Part shown: piece by piece, positions 55,014-64,000 of the stretch
How positions within the stretch are numbered: position 1 is the first letter of the stretch
Layout: the number at the start of each line of letters is the position of its first letter
Assembly: GCA_001599715.1 (NCBI GenBank)
Contig: BCHU01000001.1
Span: 1,535,634 to 1,599,633 of the forward strand
Reading direction: 5' to 3'
Source: Phaeotremella fagi
Taxonomy: Eukaryota > Basidiomycota > Tremellomycetes > Tremellales > Phaeotremellaceae
DNA: 64,000 nucleotides
The notes under the pieces: generated by a model
Seen by the model: the letters and a program-made list of their open reading frames with translations, nothing else
Told to the model about the DNA's origin: nothing
Databases searched by the model: none
Position numbers and translations under genes: made by a program

Positions 55014-55390
55014 GGTGGGTTTCAATCTATTAGTTGACGTGTTGATCAACGTTTATCCGGCAATAACCGTGCAGAAATGAATTTTGACCTACAATACGGA
55101 TTTCGATTCTTTCGTGAACAACAACTCCAAATGCAATTCACTGCGGTAAGACTTGTCGTGGGAATTAGGTCTGATTATCAGGCTAGACTCTTTTTGAGTG
55201 AATAGTGAAGGAAACAAAATGTTATGTGAATGTAACCGGAGAAATCGAGGAATACATGTGGAGTTTGCTGACCGACTAACGGTTATTGCTCTATAAAGAT
55301 CCGGACCATCGTCCACTCCTGAAAGTTACATTTCAACAATATCTCTCCCAGAGATTCCTTTACAAGAAATTATCTCCAACAAGTGAAAAA
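55014..55390. promoter_or_regulatory. Bidirectional promoter TIM paralogue / DAK (377 bp)
   Basis: Shared promoter of two functionally linked genes. It contains CCG-N5-CGG (55272-55282), a Zn2Cys6-type everted or inverted triplet arrangement, and an ACCGG near 55231-55237. Otherwise AT-rich. Confidence 0.5.
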
Positions 55391-57471
55391 ATGTTAACCA
55401 AACATTTCTTCGACACATCAGAAGGACTAGTGAACAAAGCACTACGAGGCGTCATCTCCGCCAATCCTCATCTCTCATTAATCCCAGCCCAAAAAGTCGT
55501 CTTCAACCGAAATCATAATCCTGAAAATGTCTCTGTCATCTGTGGAGGTGGATCTGGACATGAACCAGCTCATGCGGGATATACAGGTAAAGGAATGCTA
55601 ACTGCCAGCGTTGCTGGTGATATCTTCGCTAGTCCAAGGTAAGTTGCGGGGTTGAATTTCACAAAATTGATCCATTTCAGTGCAAAACAAGTCGAAGTAG
55701 CTATTGCTAGTGTTCCTTCTAAACAGGGTACTATATTGATCGTCACCAATTATACCGGTGATATGCTTCATTTCGGTCTGGCCGCTGAGAAAGTCAACGC
55801 ATCTGGTAAAACTAGAGTTGAGAAGGTCGTCGTTGGTGATGATGTCTCTGTTGGTAAAAAGGGAGGTGGTTTGGTAGGCAGACGTGGTTTAGCTGGAACC
55901 ATTTCTGGTAAGCCATTAATCTATCCATACCTGTAGCAGATAGCTGATTCTCTTTCAGTTAACAAGATCGTTGGATCTGCTGCTGAAGCTGGTTTACCAT
56001 TCGATAAAGTTCTCAGTATCGGTCGATCCGTTTCTGAGAATCTTGTTACGATCGCTGTAGGACTTGATCATTGTCATGTACCAGGTCGAAAGGAGATATC
56101 AGAAGGTTCGACCGGTGCGACAGAATGTGAAATCGGTATGGGATTACACAACGAACCTGTAAGTTGAAACTTTCATCTCGAGATCATAATTGAATGCTTG
56201 ATCATCAGGGACATCGTAAAATCAGTCCTATACCAGCTGCAGAAGATCTTGTTAAAGAGATGCTTTCGTATCTCCTTCGTCAGGATGACCCTGATAGATC
56301 ATTTGTTGAATTCTCATCATCTGACGAAATCATGTTACTCATGAACAACATGGGGGGACTATCGATTTTAGAATTGGGAGCTTTCACCCAAGTCGTTTTG
56401 GAGCAATTAGGTCAGTCACATCACACAGTTTCCAAGATATCATTTGACTGAAACTTTGCAGAATCTATTTACTCTATCAAACCATGTCGAGTAATCGTTG
56501 GTGCTCTCATGACTTCTCTCAATGGACCGGGATGTTCGATAACCCTGTTGAACGTATCCAAAGCTGCCACCAAAGCTTCAATATCCTCCCAAGAAATTTT
56601 GACTTATCTCGACGCTCCTACTGACGCAATTGGATGGCCAGCTACTACATTTGGTAAAATTCAAGTTCCATCCTCACAGTTGGTTGAGACACCAGAAATC
56701 GATGATGGTATCAAGCTGAAAGATGGAGAGGATATCAAAGGTTAGACTTCAAATTTGACCCGTACTGATGTTATATTTAGTCGATCCATCTACATTAGAA
56801 TCTAAGCTCAGACAAGCTGCTTTGTGTATGATCGCCAGTGAACCTGATTTGACTGTTTGGGATACTGAAATGGGCGATGGAGATTGTGGGGAGACGGTAG
56901 CAAGTGGTGCCAAAGGTTAGCTGTTGACCGAAACGAAAACTAACATTCTTCAGGATTGATCAAAGCTTTGGATGGCGGATTGGCGAAAAGTGGCTCTCTC
57001 TTGAGTCTTACTCACACCTTAGTCGATATTGTTGAAGATACGATGGGGTATGTCCACACAACCCCCAAAAGCTAATCTAATAGCGGAACCCTCGGAGCCC
57101 TGTTTGGAATATTCTTCGCCAGTTTCCTCAACTCTCTAAGATCACGAACCACCTCCCAAAACCCCCTCGAACAAATAATCGCCGAGGCCTCATTCGACGC
57201 GCTGGAGAATCTCAAAACCTACACCCCAGCCAGAGTGGGTGATAGAACCGTCTTAGACGTCTTGATACCGTTCATCGAAGTTTTCCATCAATCACATGGG
57301 GATATTGGGAAAGCTGCTGAAGCTGCTCGAAAGGCTGCTGAGGGGACTAGAAAATTGGCACCTAAACTGGGTAGAGCTACTTATGTCGGTTTGGAGGTTG
57401 GTCAGGTGTTACCACCTGATCCTGGAGCTTGGGCTGTTTGGGAGATTGCCAGGGGTTTGGCTGGGTTGTAG
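55391..57471 (+). CDS. DAK1: Dihydroxyacetone (glycerone) kinase, DAK family
   Basis: ATG at 55391 ([20 protein letters not shown]) and TAG at 57469-57471. The K-domain has [20 protein letters not shown] (the His that binds the ketose as a hemiaminal), [38 protein letters not shown] and [17 protein letters not shown]. The L-domain has [20 protein letters not shown] (metal/ATP Asp cluster), [30 protein letters not shown] and the end [20 protein letters not shown]. The usual last motif ends at DPGAWAVW. Six or more short introns. It phosphorylates dihydroxyacetone, glyceraldehyde or other short ketoses with ATP in the cytosol. The pairing with a TIM paralogue suggests a ketose module that may extend to erythrulose. 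The length of about 600 residues is normal. Confidence 0.92.
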
Positions 57472-57887
57472 TCGGTCGTCACTCGTTTTGAAATGAAACG
57501 TTCACGGTTCTTCAAGGTCTTTTCACTTGTTTTGGCTATGTATTTCTCGTGATGGTGTTCCTTTAGCAGGGTTCCTGTGACTTGCATAACGGATGATCCA
57601 TCTTCAAATGACCATCATTCGGTGTCTTCCACCATAACCCCCTTCCCGTTGAGAGACAAGATTTCATAACGTAAAAATTAAAAATGACGGGAAGCCAAAA
57701 ATTACCGGATTTGGATTGATTTTACAATATTTTTATTGATTAACGGGAAGGAGGTGTGATTTTCAACTGGCATCTACAGTATGGATGAGATGGATGCATG
57801 GTCATATATGAGGTTTAGGATACGTTGACAAGATGTACAACAACATATTCAACTTTGCATCTAACCATTATTAACATCCAGCCAAAA
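57472..57887. promoter_or_regulatory. LicD gene promoter (416 bp)
   Basis: 3' flank of DAK and promoter of the LicD-type gene. GTCATATATGAGG near 57800 is TATA-like, about 85 bp upstream of the start. A lone ACCGG occurs near 57706. Nothing else is seen. Confidence 0.4.
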
Positions 57888-58819
57888 ATGTTAATCCCAG
57901 CTAGACTTCTTGGAGCAGCTTTCACCTTGATCTTCGGATCTCTAACCCTCCTCTCGACATTAGACATCATCTCCAGCCATGAATCCGAAATCCAATATTT
58001 CTATGAATCCACAGGAAGTCGACATGTAGATTACAGATTTGATCTCCAAGATGCAAGAGTCGATACCGATCACTCAACAAACGTCAGAGATCTATTCCAA
58101 TCATACACCCAATCCATGAACAATCTCAACGTCGAAACTTGGTTATCTCATACAACCTTACTCTCATGGTTCTGGAACCAAAAGTCTTTCCCATGGAACG
58201 AAGATCTCGAAGTCCAAATCAACCTCTCTGATCTCAGTCATTTAAATAAACTAGGTCTCAACGGTGTCCTCTTCGACCTCGAAGGAAATATTCTCGGTTC
58301 CACCCTCCAAAACAAAAATCTCTTGAGATCACATGCAAAAGGTTATTTATTCGATATCAACCCTCATTACAATCATCGAAAATCGACTAAATGGTCTTGG
58401 AGGGGTCATCACGAAGATCCTAACCCCATCGATGCGAGATGGATAGATATCTCTAATGGTAGATTCATCAATATTTTAGCTGTTACGGTTGTCAAATCTC
58501 CACATCATTGGTTACCTCTACCTGGATTCTTTGATTCTAATCATCTGATAGCGAAGAACGGTCATAGATATAGAGAATTTGACATCTTCCCATTGGAGGT
58601 TTCCGAATTTGAAGGTGCAAAGGTTTGGGTTCCTCAACATCCTGAAATCGTTTTGGAAGGTGAATACTCGAGAGAAGGTTTGAATAATGATGTCGTCAAT
58701 GGGTATGTTCATTTTCAATTTGGATCCATCTCGTTTCATCACCAATTGCTAATCTACTTTCGCCTTATAGTCATCAATTCAACAAAGAGGAAATGCTTTG
58801 GAGGGAGATTGAGAGTTGA
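57888..58819 (+). CDS. LicD/Mnn4-type phosphosugar transferase-like protein
   Basis: I chose ATG at 57888 (MLIPARLLGAAFTLIFGSLT), an N-terminal signal-anchor; the frame is open further upstream without an ATG. The LicD core reads NVETWLSHTTLLSWFWNQK, FPWNEDLEVQINLSDLSHL, LLRSHAKGYLFDINPHYNH, ARWIDISNGRFINILAVT and REFDIFPLEVSEFEGAKVW. The second LicD element D-D/E-L-D is present as NEDLEVQ. The intron 58703-58770 leads to HQFNKEEMLWREIES and TGA at 58817-58819. The family includes fukutin-related and Mnn4-type proteins that modify glycans with phospho-linked groups in the Golgi. About 288 residues; the N-terminal anchor fits a type II Golgi protein. The single intron is unusually near the C-terminus. 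Confidence 0.8.
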
Positions 58820-59049
58820 TAGATTGTCTTGTTGGTGGTGTGTTTTTGGGTTACAGTCATTGACTGTTGTACGAGTACAACGATTAACGACTCATGTGAT
58901 GAATGCTGTATCTTAGATATCTTTTTTGGTCCAATGTAGGACTCTCAGCATTGTTGCAGCATACAGATACACGACGAATAGGAGCTCATGTGTACTTCGA
59001 TATCACCATGCATCGAATCTTCGATACCAAAAACCAAAAAAGACCCTGC

Positions 59050-62000
59050 TTAAACAGACATCCGTCTATTACAGCATCAGCATCACTCCATCCCTCGAAT
59101 AATACAACTCACCTCATTCGATTGCCCCTCATGATAGCCATAGCACCTTTAACATCATCAACCAAACCCGTAGGCAATTTCCCTTCTTCTTTCCATAGAG
59201 TCAAACAAGCTCTAGCAGCTTCCAAACCAACAGATAAAACTTCTGGGAATTGTTTGAAACCACCTAACGTATCGAATTGCTTTTATTTTGTTAGCTGATC
59301 GTCTATTTTTTGATCGTCAAGGAAAACTTACTTGAACAGGCATTGCCATGTATAGACATCCTGGGGTGTTCTTGACTTCTTCAAGAGTTTTGGCACTCGA
59401 GACGCTGGGTTTGTTAATCCTGACTCTATTTTCGTAGTAAAAATGACTTACTAGGTCAATCTGGATGAGATTTCGGTCATCGATAAAACGGAAGATTTGT
59501 GGAAAGGATTGAATCTGTCAAATCGCAATTAGTTCCATCGAGTGAAGCAAACCCTCAAACTTACCGATTTAATAACAACCACCAACCCGAGACTGAATCG
59601 CCATAATTTCTTGGTGAAGTATCATCAATCGATCCAACATCAACAACAATGATGCTGTTAACACCGCTCTGTTTGAGAGGTCCGATAGGTGTGTTATCCA
59701 TATACCCACCATCGACAAGGACTGTGTGAGTACATAATCAGTGATCTGCCAACAATAACCAGCAATCAAAATAACCTACGATCACCATTGTCTGAAAGAG
59801 GTGGTAAAAGACCTGCAAGTGTCATAGATGCTCGAACGTATCGCCTAGGAGATATTAGTATATGCTGACGTTGCAGTGAAGTGACTCACCATGCATAACC
59901 GTGCTTATGAATTTGCATTTTGGAATGAGTGATATCAGTCGAGTTGGCATAGAATGGGATCCAGAAATCTGTAAAGTCAGAGAGGGTCAACCATCATTGG
60001 CTACTCACCCTCTATGTGTGTATTGTAGAAAGCCTTGTCTACAATAACGATCAGTACTGATGATAACCAACATCAGTGGGAAACTTACAAATACCTCGAT
60101 CTAAAACCAAACATCAGTCAGGATCCCAAGTATTCTCGAAAAATAACTCACTAAACTCATGACCAGTAGTATAAGACGTGATAGGATAAGTCAAATCACT
60201 GAACAGTCTCAATTTACTTCCCATCCTTCCAGAGAACTGTTTAGTTCTTCCAGTAGTTTCCAATATATCCGTTCCTTTAGAATACAAAGCACCGACGAAA
60301 CTTCCAATTGAACAACCACCAATAGCGTCAACAGGGATACCGCGTTCTTCTAAAGCTTGTAACATTCCGATATGAGAGATTCCACGGGCTCCACCACCAC
60401 CTAGCACTAAACCTATTGATTTTCCACAGATGCGTCTGGCGATTCGTGCGAAATCGTTCATATGGGCTGGACGTCTTGGTCTACCGATTGGACCAAATCT
60501 TCGATATTGTTTGATGCGGGTTTCGACTCTTTCACGGAGATGTTTAAAGGCAGCTATTGCGGCTGGATCGTGAACTGCATGATGTGATTTCGAAGGGGTG
60601 ATTACTCCAGGTAGTTCAACGTGATGGTGAGTTTGCACCCAAGGTCGTTTCTAGGTTTGGAACTGGTCAGTTTGCAACACTGATTGGGATACGAATCAAC
60701 TCACTTGAAGCCAAAGTCGAGTTGAACCAGGAGCAACAGTTCTTTCACCATGCAAAAGGACAAGTTCCTTTCTAGCATTAGTTTTAGTTTTCAACATGAA
60801 CTTTTCGTATTCTCCTAAAGCAGGATCATCGCCCATAGCCAGGACCAAAACCAAATCAGCCTGTCCAACACATTTCGTGCTCCAAGGACTAGACAAAGAT
60901 GAATCAACGACATAAAGAACGACTCGATGGTTTCTCTCTTGTTCAGCCAACCAGAATTCTTGTTTCATCGTTCCAATTCTTGAGAATGCGTGTCTACCGA
61001 GTGAACGCATGATTGTTTCTTGATCAAGATATGCAGTTGAGGCGCCAAGATCGTCAAGCGCGTTCCGTAGTTTGGTAGCAAATTGAGCAACGGGTACGTT
61101 TCTCGTTGATCCAAGAATGCAAATAGTTTCTGTAGAATGTTAGGATATGTTTCAAAGTGTTGATAGATTTAACCCAACTTACTTAAATTCTCGACCGTGG
61201 ACAAACCAGCACTTGGAGAGCCACCGTGTCCAGCTTGATTCTTCGTGGCGTCCTTGATAGTTCTCGCCATCAATTTGGTGAAATGAAGACTAGTTTCTGG
61301 ATGTTTCAAACTAATAGCTCCGAAAAGAGCCATAGGAACTCTAACGAGTTCACTATCTCTGACAGCGTGTACTGAATCCGTACGATCTGATTCAGACATG
61401 ACATCTAGTTCACCGATTGAATCGTTCAAACCGTATTCTTTCAAGATATCAACACCGTCTGCCTTCTTTTGAACAGCTCTTAGTCGACCATTGAGAACGA
61501 TGTAAAAGTCTGTTGATGGATCACCTTCTTGATACAACGTTTGACCAGCTCTTAATGACATCCAGTCGAGAGCTGCATCAAGATGTAAAACCATAGGTGA
61601 TAAAAGTGAAAGCAGTCTTTTAGCTAGAGTCAAAAGGACGATAGGACGACGTTCGATGATACGATTGAATTCCTTGTGAGGTAAGAACCCTACGTAGCAA
61701 TCGGTTTTGGCGGTGATATTGACGTATGAGTCGGTACTGCAGAGAGACGCTAGATATCCAGCGATACCACCTGGTTTGACCGAGAAGAGTGGATCGTCAA
61801 CGCGATCATTGGCTTGTTTAGTAGCCTTGGAAGTCTTGGAAGTCTTGGACGTTTTATCTGATGATGTTTCTTTCGAAGCGAAAGATTTCTTTGTACTGGA
61901 GGATTGAAGCGGCATTGTGACCTGCCATCAGCTCCCATCACAATCCCGTACTTACTTCTAAGAAACCATCAATGACATAGTATAAACCAGCGGGTTTCTC

Positions 62001-64000
62001 CCCCTCTTTAACCAAAACACTGCCCTTCTTGAAGAAAAGAATCTCAACGGTACCTTCAAGATCCCGTAAATAGCTTCTACTATCAGGACCAGCAGCTGAA
62101 CTATCTTGAACACTGACGGAAATGCTAGAAACATCATCATCGAATCTGGAAGCAGAGTAACCTTCTCTCATCATTCCACCAACGAGATTTTCTTTAGTTG
62201 ATGCGGCATGCATTAAATCAAGAACGTTACCGAAAGGAGTTCTTGAAGAGCTTCTGCCATTTGGTGGGAACATTGGCGAATTGGGTGCGGACAGGTTTGT
62301 AGTGGACGCGGCACCCGATCGTCTACCTTGAGAATCAACTGGTGCGTTGTTGTGAGTCAAACCAATTGATTTAGCGATACATTCAAGAATAGCTGAGCGA
62401 ATCTCGAAAGATTCCTCTCCATCGGACAAAGCTGGTGATTCAGCTCGGATACCGTTGGTATGCCCAGTGTTATAAGTAGGTGAGCGAGCGATTTTACCAC
62501 GCCACGTGTCCATTCTTGGGAAACCTGGTGTTTGAGCTGCTGGTCTGTAATATGCAGATCCACCTTGAAGAGATGTATGAGTCATTGCTAGATCACCTGC
62601 AGCAACTTGCTTTCGCATAGCTGATTGTTGTCGCGCAAAGGTCGATGACTGTCGTAAAGCTGTATCAGGGCTGAAAAGGTTCTCGGAGGAAGTACCAAGG
62701 CTAGGCATGTCTCTTGTTGAACCGAGTGAAGTCATTTGGAAGCCACCATTTGCAGATGGTGTCGATGGATTTTTGGGTGTAAGAGATGGTAGAGATGGCG
62801 CTTTAACTGTTGGACTGGTAGGTACAAAGTTGAAGTAATCTTTACTTGTTACGCGGGAGTCCACTTCGTCGACAGTGGACGATTGAGAGGGATGAGTCAC
62901 ATCCGCGTCCGGTTGGAACTTCTCTCGAAGTGCTTGCATTCCTCCACCAGTGTAGAATGAACGTGGTAATGGATGGGAAGCAAGTGAGTTCAGAGCTGAT
63001 TCGGATCGAAGAACTTCGCGAGTTAGACCAAGGTATTTGTGAGCTACCAAGGGAGTCAATCACACGACGCTCTCCTACTTTTGTTCGAACTCACCAGTAA
63101 CAAAGGTGACTCTGCTGAAACGTTCAAGGATAACTTGAACAATGGCACCACTAGCTTTTGGGAACTTTTGGGTTAACTTTCTAAAAGCTTCAGCTGGAAT
63201 CACAGCAATGGTAGTTTCGACAGTAGCCCTGGCAATCGTTCCTTTTAAAGCCTCAGAACCTGAAAATCCTTTTGAGGGATACTTGTGAGATGTATTAGCT
63301 CTGGGAGGGTTTTGACCGGTAGCGTTTGATGTGTTAACGAAAGGAAAGGGTGAAGTTGAGAATGAACCACTAGACTTTAATAGATGTTGTCGAGATGGAC
63401 CAAGGAATGGCGATGGTGCTGATGTAGCTGGTAGAGAGTTTGAAATTGTTCTTTGACGTACACCATCAGAAGCTAGGAGGGTATCTTGACGTTCAACTTT
63501 GGTGGTATCTGTAGTGGCTGAACCTTCAGTATCGGTATCCAACAAATTCTCATTGAGAACTTCAGGACTACTTGTTTTTCCCAAAGAAACAAAATCCAAT
63601 TGACTAACATCCGAGTTAGCTCTGGATGTACGACGAGATCCTGCAGCATCTCTTAAAGTGCTATCACCAACTTCAATCTCGTCATCGTCTTCTTGTTGTG
63701 GTGTCCAAGAAACCTGAATGTCTTCGGTGAATAGATTAAGAATGGAGAAAAGAGAAGACAAGCTTCCACCTGACGAGACTCGATTCAGGAGATAGTAACC
63801 ATTGAATGAGGATTCTTTATTGGAATATGGATCAGGTGAAGGTGGTGGTGAAAAAGGTTCATCTGAAGAAGGTGCGTACTGAATCAAATCGTCAGCATTC
63901 TCACTTCAAATTCGGATCGAAAACAACTTACAACTTCAACTTGACCTTCAACAACAAACCAGAAATTATTGTTATCACCGATTTCGATACTTTCACCAGC
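59050..64000 (-). CDS. NTE1: NTE1 lysophospholipase (patatin plus cyclic-nucleotide-binding domains), 5' truncated
   Basis: The stop TAA is at 59050-59052 (RMRRMSV end). The frame runs off the right edge within the first cNMP-binding domain ([20 protein letters not shown]). Regulatory domains: cNBD-1 remainder with a Ser-rich loop; cNBD-2 ([31 protein letters not shown]); cNBD-3 ([34 protein letters not shown]). The patatin domain has [20 protein letters not shown] (oxyanion loop), [14 protein letters not shown] (nucleophile Ser in GxSxG), [10 protein letters not shown] (catalytic Asp) and [20 protein letters not shown] near the end. Nte1/NTE deacylates phosphatidylcholine and lysophosphatidylcholine at the ER membrane, releasing glycerophosphocholine. 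N-terminal membrane spans lie outside the window. The long linker between the first two cNMP domains is Ser/Thr-rich. Confidence 0.93.

Noticed and set aside
1..64000. CRISPR arrays, insertion sequences, rRNA or viral remnants
   Set aside because: Eukaryotic gene structure throughout; no direct repeat-spacer pattern, transposase, reverse transcriptase or rRNA-like segment recognised.

Overview
The window is nuclear DNA of an intron-dense basidiomycete yeast, most likely a Tremellomycete close to Kwoniella or Cryptococcus. This is inferred from many short GT-AG introns (about 35-70 nt), compact intergenic gaps, TACTAAC/CTGAC-like branch sites, and gene content such as Aurora kinase, Rrn3, Nte1, ING, Rab18 and Zn2Cys6 factors. 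I see no rRNA, tRNA, transposon, CRISPR array or viral remnant. I support 34 protein genes; the first (5' end) and the last (5' end) run off the window. Layout, 1-9.5 kb: end of a hybrid histidine kinase, an Aurora kinase, a divergent mitochondrial carrier, an arrestin-domain protein, a hypothetical protein and a four-TM protein. 10-20 kb: a DUF2264 (hydrolase-like) protein, a small ORF, Rab18, a large Zn2Cys6 transcription factor whose zinc finger is split around an 8-nt exon, and a YeeE/YedE-type sulfur transporter. 20-30 kb: two poorly known proteins, an M20 metallopeptidase, a Ser/Thr-rich single-TM surface protein and a secreted purple acid phosphatase. 30-38 kb: RRN3 divergent from an RNase III, a hypothetical protein, a UBE2S-type E2 and a small secreted protein with a Kex2 site. 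39-46 kb: an F-box-like protein, an ING/PHD protein, three unknown proteins and a DUF423 protein. 46-64 kb: a GH115 alpha-glucuronidase, a seven-TM protein, a TfdA/TauD dioxygenase, a triosephosphate-isomerase paralogue divergent from dihydroxyacetone kinase, a LicD-type protein and NTE1. Working together: (1) CCGGTC/GACCGG-type dyads lie about 90-150 bp upstream of the start codons of the Zn2Cys6 factor itself, DUF2264, GH115 and the TfdA-like dioxygenase. This suggests a small autoregulated regulon for use of uronic-acid-bearing plant glycans (inference). (2) The TIM paralogue and DAK share a 377-bp promoter and look like a ketose-phosphate module, possibly for tetruloses rather than only dihydroxyacetone. 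(3) RRN3 (Pol I initiation) and an RNase III (a family that includes pre-rRNA processing enzymes) share a promoter with a perfect CGGTAA-N7-TTACCG dyad. (4) UBE2S keeps an LR-type C-terminal tail, implying APC/C lysine-11-type chain elongation.
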